From positions 5,047 to 69,046 of the forward strand of contig QNGE01003853.1 of the NCBI GenBank assembly GCA_008508345.1: 64,000 bases of DNA. Direction: 5' to 3'. The translations under genes and the position numbers were made by a program. The DNA comes from Paragonimus westermani (lineage: Eukaryota > Platyhelminthes > Trematoda > Plagiorchiida > Troglotrematidae). Positions 1 to 10,946 of this stretch are shown piece by piece (positions within the stretch are counted from its first letter, which is position 1; every line of letters starts with the position of its first letter). The notes beneath the pieces were generated by a model. It saw nothing but the letters and a program-made list of their open reading frames with translations. It did not search any database and was not told the DNA's origin.

Positions 1-1354
1 AAAAAAACCTACTTCTCAAACCATAGTGACGTAGGTCAAGTTCCGATGGTACACAGTAAAATTGTTGGAACTCAACGTAAAAATCTAGACTGGTTAGTGC
101 AAAAATTATTCTATGCAGTGATGGTGCCTAGGTTAAAAACCGATAAATGGATTGATAATAACGCCTAGGGCTAATGCGTGGTGTCCTAACTGACATGTAT
201 TCTCAGGCAGGTCGTGCGAATGGACGCCAAGTGGACTGAAGTGAAGCCGACAGCGTAGGTTTGGCGCCGGTAGTGTTATCCGCGCAATCGCTTGGTGTGA
301 AATGCTGTTGGCCTAGAGATATCCATGGTTTGCACAAACAAGGTGGATGACTCCTTGCAAACGTGCGCAAGCAATCTCATATGGCATAGCAAAACTTCTG
401 ACATCGTGTTGCAAAAAAGAGGCGTTGGAGATCGAAGATGACTTTGCGCCAATGAATCAACGTGGATGACCGTGCAGCGGGGACATTAATGCTAGTCGTG
501 TTCCTCCTGCAATACCGACGTTAGGTAGTGCTTACGACGTGGCAGGGTCCGATACCGGTTGAGATGTGCCGTGACTGAAACTGCACTCGTATGAATGAGC
601 GACAGAGATTGTCTCTGGATCCTTCTTGAATGTTGAGAATGTTGTGGCGGAAGCAACATTAAAAGCACGCTGATACTCCTAATAAACAGTCCATACCAGA
701 AATCGATGAATGGATGATGAGATACCTGATCTCGGGCGGAAATAACCTATCGATAAACGGTGCTGTGGCAAGCTTTAGTGGCTCGAGCCGTGAAGACGTT
801 TTTAATCCGAAGTGTTTACCGTGTTGTTTACGACTGTAAGAGCTACACCGTTGGAAAGATGTCCGATAGATGGCCAATGAAACCAGAGCTGCCAAATTTG
901 GCGACCCTTGAGTATTAAACTAGGCCAGATGCTGTCAGTGTGCTGACCGCAATATGGCGAGAGGATTTAGGGTCAAGATAGGTCAGTGAGGCCGCGCTGG
1001 CTGGAGAGTCCCGTAAAAAAACAGGTTAGGCTGGCGGACGCTGTTAAATGATAGTGTGAGATGACCAACGCGAATCGGACGATGACATTTTCTGCGGAGG
1101 CGCTAAATGGCCATATGGATGATTAATGACGACGGCGTGTAAAGGAGACGATCTCGATTAAGTTGAAATCTGCAGCTATACAACTATATAGGCGGTGCGT
1201 GGAACGCATGCAAGTGGAAACTACCGAAAACCTGCAGAAATGCTTAGGCTTGGAAGATTCGCTGTGTTTGATGGCGCTGAAATTATTCCTGGTTAGACGT
1301 GCAGGTTGAATATTTACACATCGCTAGACGCGTTGTTGGCAATTGATGGAACCT
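1..1354. other. No recognisable gene or element
   Basis: Both strands were read in all frames. Only short ORFs are present and none shows a known motif, a paired splice pattern or clear repeat similarity to the rest of the window. It is probably intergenic or intronic DNA. Confidence 0.5.
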
Positions 1355-1417
1355 GTGGCAGTTAAGCATTAGTGTGAACCACTGATGTATTGCTGTCTAT
1401 GATGATGATGATGATGA
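1355..1417 (+). repeat. LINE 3'-tail remnant with (GAT)n run
   Basis: About 60 bases, from GTGGCAGTTAAGCATTAGTG through to a (GAT)n run, match the reverse complement of 35704-35764 almost base for base. A diverged copy ends the LINE fragment at 62300-62355. RTE-type and similar LINEs are known to end in short tandem repeats, so this is read as a severely 5'-truncated LINE insertion. The coding part is absent here. Confidence 0.6.
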
Positions 1418-2204
1418 ATTGATGGAACCGGATGGGCATGGATTGTAAGACGATGGAAGATCGCGGACCACAGTACCATCAGTAACCCTGTGTATAACCT
1501 GCTTCCGTACAAAAAACGTATGATGGAAAAAGTGTAAAATATGGACATGGATACACTTAAGACTAACGACAATAGATGACACGCATAATAAAATCGGTAA
1601 CGAAACGAAAACGATTGTGTACACACTTAAATTGGGGTTCAGCGGAAAGAAAACACGCGCATTAAAGGGTGGGGCGACTGAACAAAACGGAACGGACTTA
1701 CCAATTGGTGTCAGGAGTGCAGGTAGAAATACGCCGAAAGAGTTAGAAACAGGATCAATAATTTCTAAAGGTAAACCAAAAGTGGCACGCTCACAAATGG
1801 GGGTTCGCCGCGGCGTGATAGCGACCAAAGGAAAGGCGCGAAACAGAAATGCTGAAGAAAGCGAATTACTAGTCGGGCTCACTAATTGTAGTGGGCAAGT
1901 GGATGTGCGCTCGACCCTCGTCCACTAACAATTTCCTGAAGAGCAGTCGAAACGTAGTCTCATCAGACATCAAACTAAAAGAACACGTCATGGTTTGGAA
2001 ACAAACCGAATATTTCCAGCAATGTTAGGAAATACGATAAGCAGTTAGTTCTAGCCTAACCTGGGACCAACGGCAGCAACCAAGGGTAGACAGAAGAGGA
2101 GCGCGAAATGGACCACAGCCCACTCGGCGACAATCAAAACCGGACCAAGTCAGAAGTGCGTGGAAACTTCGAGTGCGTTAAACAACGTTCGAAAAGGCCC
2201 AGGT
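1418..2204. other. Stretch with two opposed uncharacterised ORFs
   Basis: An ORF of 161 codons on the - strand (1397-1882) overlaps one of 103 codons on the + strand (1617-1928). The + ORF is rich in Lys, Arg and Gly. Neither matches a family I recognise and neither has obvious splice borders. The - ORF starts inside the (GAT)n tail, which gives a run of Ser codons, so it is probably a chance reading frame. Confidence 0.3.
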
Positions 2205-2430
2205 CAAAGGACCTTGAATAATGGAGGAATAGATGGGTCGTTAGAAGAGGAGCAAACATTCGCTGCGTGCAATTAGTTGCACGGCTGAAGAAAGTGACAC
2301 TGAGTTCATATCAGGCCTCTTATAGCAGGCGTACACAGAATCATGCGTACAGAACAGACAAGCAGTAAGACACGGTTGCAACCGTGATCCTTAGAGAAGC
2401 CACACGATCGCTGGTTACTACACGACCGAT
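2205..2430 (+). repeat. Dispersed repeat family R1, copy A
   Basis: This segment reads the same as the reverse complement of 63786-64000, with long shared runs such as GTACAGAACAGACAAGCAGT. A third, more diverged copy lies at 62560-62715 on the - strand. It may be part of a retroelement ORF or UTR, because one frame reads TEFISGLL and YTESCVQNRQ. The family is not identified. Confidence 0.7.
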
Positions 2431-2916
2431 TGTACACAACCGACGAATTACAACACAAGGCAGGAGGGAATACAAAGACAGCAGTCTACCTATTACACCT
2501 GTATTTACCCGAACCTTCGACCTGACAAGACCAGCGAAAATGCAATTATATTTATATAAAATTGATCTTCAGTGCCCTATGAAGACGGAAACAATTATTC
2601 AAGTGAATATGAAGTCCGTGATTGTCAGGGGGAAACAAGGATGTATCTAAGAGACTCAGTGGTTACTTACTGTATAGTTTCACATGGCATTCATCTATCT
2701 TCAGGCCGCTGATGTATATTCTCGCAATTCCCCCTACAAAATTGTTTAGCTAATCTCAGGGACTGCAGATTATTAGAGAATTGGGGGATAACGATTGTCA
2801 CTCTTATCTGCATGTGTAATGAGAAGTGGCAGGCCGACGGCTACAAATCAGTTGGTCTCATCTCAGTAAATACTCAATTAATTTTCGCAATCCTTTTTGA
2901 AAGGGCTGACAGAAAA
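2431..2916. other. No recognisable gene
   Basis: Short ORFs only (for example 2384-2650 +, which runs on from the R1 repeat). Nothing could be assigned. Confidence 0.4.
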
Positions 2917-3230
2917 TTGTTGTGTCCGCAAAAGACGCTTGGCCAACAAGTTGGTTTATTGCGCAAACTTCCGTACAGATCATGTCAAAAACTAAACCAC
3001 AAACGCGTCCACTCATTTGAACGAGAGATATGCACTCACATACATTGGGTGACAGTAAGTTGTCATTCGCCTTGGTGAAAGTTCTCACACAGCACGTATA
3101 CACTGTTCCGATAGTCTTTTCTTGTCCGTCGTGTTCGGGGCTTGTCCTCTTCTTTCTGAATGTCGCCAGTGGGTAGTACATTACTTGTGAGTAGTATACT
3201 ACTCACAACGAAACTGCCTTTTATACAACA
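2917..3230 (-). repeat. Palindrome-headed repeat R2, copy A
   Basis: About 314 bases match 30012-30327 in opposite orientation at roughly 97% identity; I counted about 8 mismatches over some 265 aligned bases. Reading on the - strand, the unit starts with a T-rich lead, then a 24-base perfect palindrome, then an ATG that opens a 107-codon ORF beginning MYYPLATFRKKRTSPEH. The copies diverge abruptly at both ends. Such high identity suggests a recent copy or a conversion event. The ORF product is not recognised. Confidence 0.8.
3185..3208. other. 24-base perfect palindrome
   Basis: The core GTGAGTAGTATACTACTCAC with two more symmetric bases on each side is its own reverse complement. The same palindrome occurs at 30035-30058 at the same place in the second copy of repeat R2, just before the ATG of the shared ORF. 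Function unknown. Confidence 0.9.
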
Positions 3231-6200
3231 AAATGTGACCGTATTTTCTGGTTTCGTTTGCCATAAACCCTAGTGATCTATCATGCGGACCCCACTGTGA
3301 GAAATTTGATCCGCATGTTTTAGTGAACAGAGTTGGCTTGAACTAAATCGTTTACCTTCATCTTATTATGTTAGACATAACCATACTTACCGATAAATAG
3401 TGAGAGACTTTACTTTATGTAAATTGAACCACCCATAATCAACCGTAGCTGTCGCATTCCCATTGGCTTTGAAACGGGCCAGCTGGAAAGCCCATGAGAA
3501 TGCCATTGCTGCGACCATTCATGAGTGTTGTTCAATTTAAATTTTCTGCGTGGTGCTAAGTTTAATCGATTGGGATGACAGATGGTGTTTACCCTAGCGT
3601 CCCACCATCGATTCTGAGCCCATTACTCAGCTACTGTCACTGGTATTTTATCGCGTTATTCATCACGGTTCCGATACATCCATGAAATAGGGCATCAAGT
3701 ACGCATCACTGTATACTGGAAATAAATGATAACATACCACACTGAAATTTATTGGGCGTGGTGTAATGGTGACCATAGCCAACGTATTCGTAGTGATGAC
3801 CAAAAACAAATAATATACGTGCGCTCTACACACTCTGTGTTGTTGCTAAGTTTTATTACATCGCCTTCTAAAGTGGGAGCTGGAAAACAGGAGTGCACCA
3901 TTACTAGTATTGAGCATCTCCGTAAAGTGGTCTCAGTGGTACTGTTGAAACTATACTGTAACTAATTAATAACATTACGAACCGTTGTGCGAATGTTCCT
4001 TATTAGCACAGTATTTTCGTAGTCCTGCGTTGTGAGGTTAACTACATATTGTGGTGTTGTGATCGGTGTCCGTCATTTTACGTGCTGGATATCCAGACTC
4101 ATGGCACCTTGTATATAACCCTAACAAACACAAGTGATAGCTTATCGCGCCTGACAAAGCGTAGGGTTCTGTTGATAATCGCACCTCCACCATCCAATCC
4201 CAGAAGATTTTACTTGGGACCTTCTGCTACCGATATGACTCTCTTCATAATGTGGCGAACCATTTCTCCTCAAAACCATCTTAGGTGGTTAACACACGCA
4301 TCGGTGGATGTTTACGTCATTTTTCCTGATATTTTGGCGAATGGGGTTTTCCCCTATTATTCTTTGTTTTCGTCTCCATTCACATCAGTTCGTCCTCTGG
4401 TGTCAGTGTCATTTAGAAATCGGCACACAGAAGAACGCTGCCTGCAGATTTCAGTGACCAGACATCGTACTTGGTTGGACCCTTTTTTATATTCTTCTGT
4501 ATTCTGAGTTCACAAACCACACAGTAGGCAACTTATTGCGTTGCCGACAGGGCGTACTTAGCTGATGTTACATCGGTCACCATGCTATTTACATAAGGAG
4601 TATGGTTATTCACGCTGCCGAACCCCCTATACAGAACCCTAAACATAGGTCCTAGAAAAACAGGTAATATTGAACGTTCTGCGAAACGCCTGAATGGGGT
4701 TGCTTCTAAAGTAGCACCGAGCACCCGGGCTCGTAATGCACATAACAATCATCTCAAACCGCTTCTGGTCGAATTCTGACCGCTAACTTTGAGAATTGGT
4801 ATAAGCTAAGACTGACACCGTGACCCAGTTATTGTGTTGCATGCTCATGGCGGTAAACGGAGCGACGAAACTGACTCGTATGTGGTAACGCCAGCTACAC
4901 CAGAACCAGCAGCCACAACCGAACATCACGGTATAAACCGTGGATTGGAATCTGACTTCAGTCGCTTATCCATTCCTTCGTTATCATTCACAGCAGTCAT
5001 CCGCCTCACCAGAACGTGTGATTCGAGCCACACAGCTAAGATGACTCGAAGTATCTTAGAGGAAAATTTTATGTGTGAGAAAAGCACAACGATGAGTAAA
5101 CAGGGTTAAACAGACCTAAGGATGTTGTGTATGCGGGCAGTTGGTTGGCTAGGACGCGTCGCTATCTTGGATAGAGTTTTTAACCAGCCATTTAAGTGAC
5201 CACAAGGTCTCCAACCGGCAGGGAACAACTATCCAGCTTGCTCAGCGAAATAGACAAGGTCTTCATGTGTCACGGCTAAGTTTTTACTGGACTATCTCAC
5301 TGCTTTACCCAATTACTGATAGTGCCCGGTGCTTGAAGCGATCAGCTAGCATGAAGAGCACATGACAGAGCGGTCGCAAATTTCAACCAGATCAATTGAT
5401 CACTCAATCGCATAGAACCAATGTAGCGTTATGCTGCCCCTGGTAAACCGACTCACAGCTTGTATTCGTCTATTACGTACGCATATCGATCGTCCTACAG
5501 TCGGTCACCCGGACGCGAAATTCGGAATTCAAGCCATTTCACGGAAGTAGCAGCTGAAACGGTTACCCAGGAAACAGGCTTCCCAACCGAGTCAGGTCAG
5601 CGAACGACCTCAACACATTGCTGTCCACACCTTCGCACTTGCTGACACAGAGGAGTACGCGCATTTCAGATCAGATCGCCCGACTCCATCATACCAGTGT
5701 TTTGACCACTGTGATTCATGGTCAACAGTAGCTGACTGTTGACAAACTCTTCAACATTTGGAAGGGCAACGCAGGGCTGGGTACCGACATACATCAATGA
5801 GTGCAGATGAATAAAATAAAAAAAATACGCTATCCCTCTGACTGAGTGCGCTAGCGAGTCACAATTTTAAATAACTGATGGATATTAAAAAGCTGCATTC
5901 ATGAACAATACAAATTCACAAATTAGTGTAAAAACGGCTGAGAACTAAGATTTCTTCAGAAACTAAGACACATCGTGCTGCGTTTCTAGTTTCGCTGCGT
6001 TATCTTTGGACTGTAACGTGACGTTACAAAGCGGTGTTACCAAAACGCTAAATGGCATATGCGATTCCTCAGTTTTGTTGCCAACTTATTAAACAGTAAG
6101 TTGTGTTCAGGGCATGGCACCAGTGTAACGAAAAGGCGTCCAATAAAGCACAATCTTTATTGTCCAACACGCTAGTTAGCATGCTACGCGCCCGCTCGCT

Positions 6201-6253
6201 TTTATGAGTCAGCATTCCAATCCACAACACACCCAAGTTTCCAGTCACGCGTC
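3231..6253. other. Intergenic or intronic stretch without recognised genes
   Basis: The longest ORF (4049-4507 +, 152 codons) has no recognisable motif, and its composition looks like chance coding. A 9-base perfect hairpin (GTCAACAGT / ACTGTTGAC, 5-base loop) lies at 5721-5743. A smaller 8-base one lies near 6146-6167 (CAATAAAG / CTTTATTG). Neither sits next to a gene I can name. Confidence 0.4.
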
Positions 6254-6660
6254 GTGTGCACTTCTACCCGGTTTATGTGCGTGATCGGCGCCGTCTATCG
6301 GGGGGTTTTCTGCCCTCCATTTTTCGCCCGTTGGTCCGATTTCGTTGAGCGGTGCCTCGTCCGGTCGTTCTTGTTCTCCTTCATCTATCTGCACTGGTCT
6401 CTAATCGTATTTCACGACCGCGTCGTGGTATTCCTGCGAGGGTTGGGATAACCGCGCCTCCGATTTTGTCGTCCATTCCATTTTGCCTGCCGTGTCTCGT
6501 CCGTTGGTCCGATCCAGTCGAGCGATGACTCATTCGGTCGCCCCCGCCGTCCCCGATCCGTTCGTTGTGAGGTTTTGGACGTGCCTCCCCCGTGTCGAAG
6601 TATTCCGCCGAGTTTTGGAATGCCCACACCTCCGGCTTGATTATCTACCACAATATGACG
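6254..6660 (+). repeat. GC-rich tandem repeat, about 173-bp period, two units
   Basis: The segment CCGTTGGTCCGAT recurs 173 bases apart (TTGGTCCGAT at 6331 and 6504). The later part of each unit also repeats: a TATTCC-type block, then a CGCCTCCG- or CACCTCCGG-type block, then TTGTC/ATTATC and CCA. A diverged third unit with the same block order lies at 13570-13790. The DNA is visibly richer in G+C than its surroundings. It abuts the 3' end of the LINE at 6660-9620, so it could be that element's 3' UTR. A satellite-like family is the alternative. Confidence 0.65.
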
Positions 6661-7345
6661 TACTTTGGTGACTTACTTATCTGAGGCGGTCAGCGCATTC
6701 GCAGCCGCATACGTCACAACGCTAGATAATCACGTCACCACGACCTATGGTCCGATGGTTCCCTTGCTCACCACGCGCTTCCGTTCTCCGTCGTGCAGTA
6801 ATTGTTTATTGAACTTGCGGACGCCCGTCCTGGTCATATTTCTCCAGACCATCCGGTTCAACGCTAACTCTTCCCAACATCCAAAATCAAAGTCACTCGC
6901 CAAGGACTCACTTGGGTAACATCCTGGTATCTCAGCTTCTGATAATCAAGATTTAAATTGTCCGTACAACAGCTGCTTCGGAATACGGTCATCGCCCATC
7001 CGGCGGACGTGACCTAACCAACGAAGCTGATTGACTGTCTATGTCTGCTCGCCGCAGCACCTCGATGTTCGGAACCATGTCTGACCGCCGAATATCCGAT
7101 GTGCTTCTGAGACAGTGCAAATGAACACTGCAAGCGGCTCACATAGCACTCTTTACACTGACACAGTGTTCAAGTCTCACTACTGTACAGAAACGTAAAC
7201 AGCACCTTTGAGCAGTGAACAAAGAGCTTAGTGGCCATTTACAATTTGTATTTCTTTCAGACATGTTTTTCAGTACGTTCGAAAGCAACACTGGTCTTCG
7301 CCACAAGTACTCTTAATCCGCAGTCCGAGGACAAATCTGTTAGCA
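6660..7345 (-). pseudogene. LINE C-terminal region
   Basis: Frames on the - strand read DCGLRVLVAKTSVAFERTEK (the conserved stretch after the RT thumb), then a YSSET block, then RRADIDSQS, then VRRMGDDRIPKQLLYGQFKS, then WEELALNRMVWRNMTRTGV. This is the order seen at the end of intact members of the family, so the element reaches close to its natural 3' end. Interrupted by frameshifts and stops. Confidence 0.75.
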
Positions 7346-7539
7346 AACTGTCACCCATGTGGCAGATGTCTGGGCAGCTGTCGACATAGTCTCCATTCAA
7401 TGCGAATCTCAGGCGCACGTGAAGGAGCGGCACTTCCACTTGGAGAGGGCTGAAAGAAAGATAATGTTTTACCTGTGTCGATGCTTTCTCCACACTTGGA
7501 TTCCGCGGGCGCGAAAGCCATGGTCAGTCACTGTAGTTC

Positions 7540-8379
7540 TTCTTCATTGTGTGCGAACAGAAGCGTGCGCGTCGTTGCAAAACGTCGAATATTTAACAGG
7601 CATCTATTCGTCTGACACTCAACCCCAACGTCGTTCTCTGCCGAGTCCTAAAGAGCAGCTTTTAGCATTATAAGTATGAACTAGATAGGGCTGGAGCTAA
7701 GACACAACCCTGCTTCACGCCAGTAACAATGTCAAAGTCATCAGAGGTCGATCCACACGATTGTACCTTCGCCCTTATGTCCACTTGCATCATTCTAACC
7801 ATATTGATGAACTTACCTGGACATCCAAACTTACCAAGCACCGACCACAACTCCTGACGGCTTACAGAATCAAAGGCCTCAGTGACGTCCACTAAGAAGG
7901 CATACAATGGTTGATTGTGTTCCCGGCACTTCTGAATCTGTCGAGCTGCAAACACTACGTTGAATGTACTGCGACTCGTCCGGAATCCACGCTGCTCCTC
8001 AGGAACGTTGGGCTCCAAAACGTCCGCATTCAGTCAGTTCATGAGGATTCTTCCAAATACCTCACTTGCGCAGCTCAGCAGACTAATGATGCGATATCTG
8101 TTGGGGCATTGTTTGTTACTCTTACCTTTAAACACAGGTACGATACGGGCATCCTTGAACTGTTGTGGTATTACTCCCTGCTCCCAGATAGATTGAACCA
8201 ACTGGAGCAAAGCAATTCCCAACACCGGTGTGCCATTCCTTAGAATTTCGCCTGGCAATCCACTCCTTTGCACTCTTTCCGTTGCGCGGTTGTTTAATGG
8301 ATCTTTGTACCTCCGTCAAATCCGCGACGAGAGCAAGTGAAGAGTTGACAGCTTGTTGCGGCAGGTTGTTCACGGTCAC
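7540..8379 (-). pseudogene. LINE reverse transcriptase domain, broken, catalytic pair lost
   Basis: Several frames together give the RT fingers and palm in order. NNLPQQAVNSSLALVADLTE comes first, then WEQGVIPQQFKDARIVPVFK (motif 1 region), then RYRIISLLS (motif 2), then GFRTSRSTFNVVFAARQIQK, then AFLVDVTEAFDSVSR (motif A, Asp kept), then VTGVKQGCVLAP (motif B). The expected FADD of motif C reads FAHN at 7546-7560, so both catalytic aspartates are changed. There are also at least three frameshifts and a stop after motif B. Confidence 0.85.
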
Positions 8380-9072
8380 TCAATCGATGGCAACAGGAGG
8401 GTTTAGTAGATTACTCTAGTATTTGGACCAGACTTTCATGACGTTCTCTGGCTGGGTGTACGAACAGCCGGTGTCTGTGCCAATCATTGCCTTAGGAGAC
8501 TGGACGGATAAACCGAAAATCGCCTTAAACGAATCTTAGAACTGCTTGTGTTGCCGGTGATCGGCATATCCTTTGATCCGCTCACCTTGCTTCCTCCGTT
8601 ATTCGTCCTTGCTTCCACGAACACGTTCGGCCAGTTGACGGTATGTCGCTCTTTTATCTGCATTGTCCGGTTTTATTCTGGAAGCGGCAAACTCTACATT
8701 CTTCTCTCGCACCAAGCTGAAGATAGCCACGTTGTTGCCATCAAACCAGTCCAGACGCTTCTGGCGTTCAATATCGGTCTTCTCAATGGCTGCTGCCGTG
8801 ATTGTTCTTTGAGCTGTTTCCACATACCCAGAGTAGCGCACAGATGAAGCTGACGTTCACTGTTCTAATTAACTGAACCAATGTCGTAGGGTTCGAAGAC
8901 TCCCGGTCAGGCTACCTAATCGCACCCAACCCGAGTGTTCAATTTGCTCAAACAAACAGTCGGGCACTCACCGGTGCCGACCGGACTGTAGCAGAGAGCT
9001 GATCATAGAACTAGTTCTTTGTATCATCAGTCTGACACAGTTGAACCCTAAACACGAGCAAATGCAACACAC

Positions 9073-9618
9073 CTACCTCGACCGAGTCGCAGGTGTATAG
9101 ACAGGATTCGAGGGCTGACGCCGTGCACTTCGCCCATCATCAAGGCATCGTGCGTTCAGCGACTGCGAACAGCACCATACTCTCGAACACTGTCTGTCGG
9201 GTAACCTATCCAGTAGATGGTATACCCGGAACTTACCTTGATCTCCAAGCCTTGCTTCACTCAAGGTGGTTACTTTGATGCCACAACCGCTCAGTTCCAT
9301 CGCGACCAGTGCGGTTCGGAGTTCTGACCGTCCTATGATGTTGCATCGATCCATCGGCGTATGCGAATTCCATGTCCCAACGGAGGGTGTCTTGCATCCC
9401 CGGGCATGTCTCAGGTTGGTCGTCGTGTTACTGAGGCTGGAGTGAGCACCGTCTGCTCTAGGATTCGTGCTGGCGGACTCATAAAAAGGGATGGGGGAGG
9501 GTTTGGCAGTAGTATATTTTCGCCTATGCACCCTGACGGGAACAGCAGATAGGATGACCCGGTTTCTCTTGAGCGATGGCCAATGTAGCATCATTTTCGG
9601 TTTATTTTGTACAATCAT
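9073..9618 (-). pseudogene. LINE endonuclease N-terminal part
   Basis: This 181-codon frame includes the start of an apurinic-like endonuclease/exonuclease/phosphatase domain. VGTWNSHTPMD corresponds to the WN-type first strand, and the ALVAMEL...VTTLSEARLGDQGKFR block carries the conserved SE-R motif that binds metal. After about residue 135 the frame shifts and the rest of the domain cannot be followed, so no active enzyme is possible. It belongs to the LINE described at 6660-9620. Confidence 0.8.
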
Positions 9619-9620
9619 GG

Positions 9621-10314
9621 TTTGTGTGCTTTGGATACTACAAGGACGCCCAGCCGTAGACAGAAGAGCGATTAGGACCCTCGGTCAGAGCCTTTGACTC
9701 AGAGGCCTATATTACAGTGTGACACAGAAGTGCAGCATCATTGACCACCAGCAACGATCCGACTGCAGTAGCTACACACAAGCTCGAAAACCACATCTAT
9801 AAAGTCAACAAGTCTACCTAAGAAATACTCAAGAGACAAACATAGAGACGAATAAGTCAACCACACAAAACTAGACTAAGCAAGAACAGAAATCAAGCAA
9901 AACCAAAACACAACACTGACACTATCCACAACGAGCACATCTGCTTTTCGTTTGACTGCTCCCCTTTGGCCAATCTGACATGATTGAACCTGAAAGGACG
10001 GATGTCCAAGTCAGCATAGGCTATTGGATCAAAACGACACACAAGTCTGACCACCACGCCAAAGTAGCAAAAAAGGTCTGGGACGTACACAATATTAAGT
10101 TAACGACATGCCTTGTTTATGTCCTTTACATAACAGCTCCTTATGAGCTTTTGATGGTTTTAATACCTGAGATGTTTTATATGCCTACGGTTTTCTATTG
10201 GCTTGCAGATCACATCTTGCATGATCCTTATCATGCTGGACTAGAAGTTGCCGCTCATGTGCTATTCTTCTTTTTGCCGTGTAACAAGCTTAAAATGTTT
10301 CACTATTTACTCAG
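9621..10314. other. Stretch upstream of the NKIRAS-like exons
   Basis: An A/C-rich region at about 9730-9960 and no P-loop coding exon. A short open frame starting at 9980 runs into the exon at 10315 but in a different frame, so it is not part of the GTPase. The last bases before 10315 give a pyrimidine-rich tract ending in TACTCAG, a good splice acceptor. Confidence 0.5.
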
Positions 10315-10509
10315 GTCTCTACCATCGAAGACACGTACAATGCCGTTGTCGATACCGATCGAGGCACCAGGGAAAAAGTGCGCATCTATGACCTCGGCGG
10401 AAAGACAAAGATTGAGCGTCATTTCGTCAGCTGTGCGGACGCATTTATTCTCGTGTACGATGTCAGTGATGCGCGAACTTTGACTGCCGTTCAGATGCTC
10501 AAGCGTCAG
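10315..10509 (+). CDS. NKIRAS: kappaB-Ras-like small GTPase, exon with switch regions
   Basis: This 65-codon exon (phase 0 at both ends) starts after TACTCAG and stops before GTAAAA. It reads VSTIEDTYNAVV, then a DTDRG turn, then RIYDLGGK, then FVSCADAFILVYDVSDARTL. The TIEDTY effector loop, a changed DxxG motif (YDLGG in place of the usual DTAGQ), and the ADAFILVYDV strand place it with NF-kappaB inhibitor-interacting Ras proteins. These are known to lack the usual switch II glutamine and to bind the PEST region of I-kappaB. The exon with the P-loop (GxxxxGKT) was not found upstream. The protein would act in the cytoplasm. A divergent Ras/Rap member is the main alternative. Confidence 0.85.
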
Positions 10510-10566
10510 GTAAAATGACTACATTAACAACGTGCCGATATAAACTGTGCACTTTTTCGACTCCAG

Positions 10567-10687
10567 CTTGACGATTGTCGGGGTAAACGAGAAATTTTGT
10601 TCGTTCTTTGTGGAAATAAAGCAGATAAGCCTAAGGATAAGACTGTCGACATGGGCGAATTGAATCGACGAGCACAGACTGAGAAAA
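10567..10687 (+). CDS. NKIRAS: kappaB-Ras-like small GTPase, exon with NKxD motif
   Basis: The exon follows a 57-base intron (GTAAAA...CTCCAG) and reads LDDCRGKREILFVLCGNKAD, then KPKDKTVDMGELNRRAQTEK. GNKAD is the guanine-specificity NKxD motif of the G4 loop, in the right place after the hydrophobic strand. It is 121 bases long, so it ends one base into a codon before GTGAGT; this phase fits the next exon. The very short intron next to long ones is typical of flukes. Confidence 0.85.
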
Positions 10688-10770
10688 GTGAGTTTCTTGG
10701 TGATTGCGCCGTGCTTGAAGATTCCCATTTTCAAATCTGTATTTCACGACTGACTTGCCCGTTGTTTAAG

Positions 10771-10946
10771 TGTATCAGGTAGAGATTGTCTTGGAAAATT
10801 TCCTGATTAAAGAAAGTTGGGAGTGCCTACGTAGGTTTTTCTCTGCTTTGAATGACTTAAGAGGAAGAGAAATCGGCAGACGTTTTGATTTTCGGAATAC
10901 TTGCAGTAGTAAGGCTGCGGATGATAAACATTTAGAGAAGAATTAG
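10771..10946 (+). CDS. NKIRAS: kappaB-Ras-like small GTPase, last exon
   Basis: The acceptor TTGTTTAAG lets the leftover base of the previous exon form ATG, and the frame then reads QVEIVLENFLIKESWECLRR, then FFSALNDLRGREIGRRFDFR and a basic and acidic tail ending at a TAG. The K-x-x-x-(V/W)E(I/V)xV strand and the following helix match the C-terminal end of the kappaB-Ras fold. There is no CAAX box, as known for kappaB-Ras proteins. The alternative acceptor six bases later (TATCAG) would give an early stop, so this choice is preferred. 176 bases, phase-consistent. Confidence 0.75.

Larger units (their letters stand above)
6660..9620 (-). mobile_element. Nearly full-length, inactive LINE (non-LTR retrotransposon)
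   Basis: On the - strand the parts come in the order expected for a LINE ORF2. An endonuclease start (about 9460-9270) has SELRTALVAMELSG and VTTLSEARLGDQG. A linker follows (8841-8599) with KRLDWFDGNN. The reverse transcriptase spans 8379-7540. The C-terminal region (7345-6660) has LGHV-type and RRMGDDRIPKQLLYGQFKS motifs, then WEELALNRMVWRNMTRTGV. The reading frame is broken many times and the catalytic acidic pair is lost. The family is of the kind found in many animal genomes; the clade (Jockey, RTE or other) is not resolved. It lies about 700 bp upstream of the NKIRAS-like exons and may be inside one of that gene's introns. Confidence 0.9.

Noticed and set aside
1397..1882. 161-codon ORF on the - strand
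   Set aside because: It begins with Ser codons supplied by the (GAT)n tail and has no domain. Its overlap with an opposite ORF suggests chance.
4049..4507. 152-codon ORF on the + strand
   Set aside because: No motif, no splice-site partners and no repeat support. The length is within chance for 64 kb in six frames.
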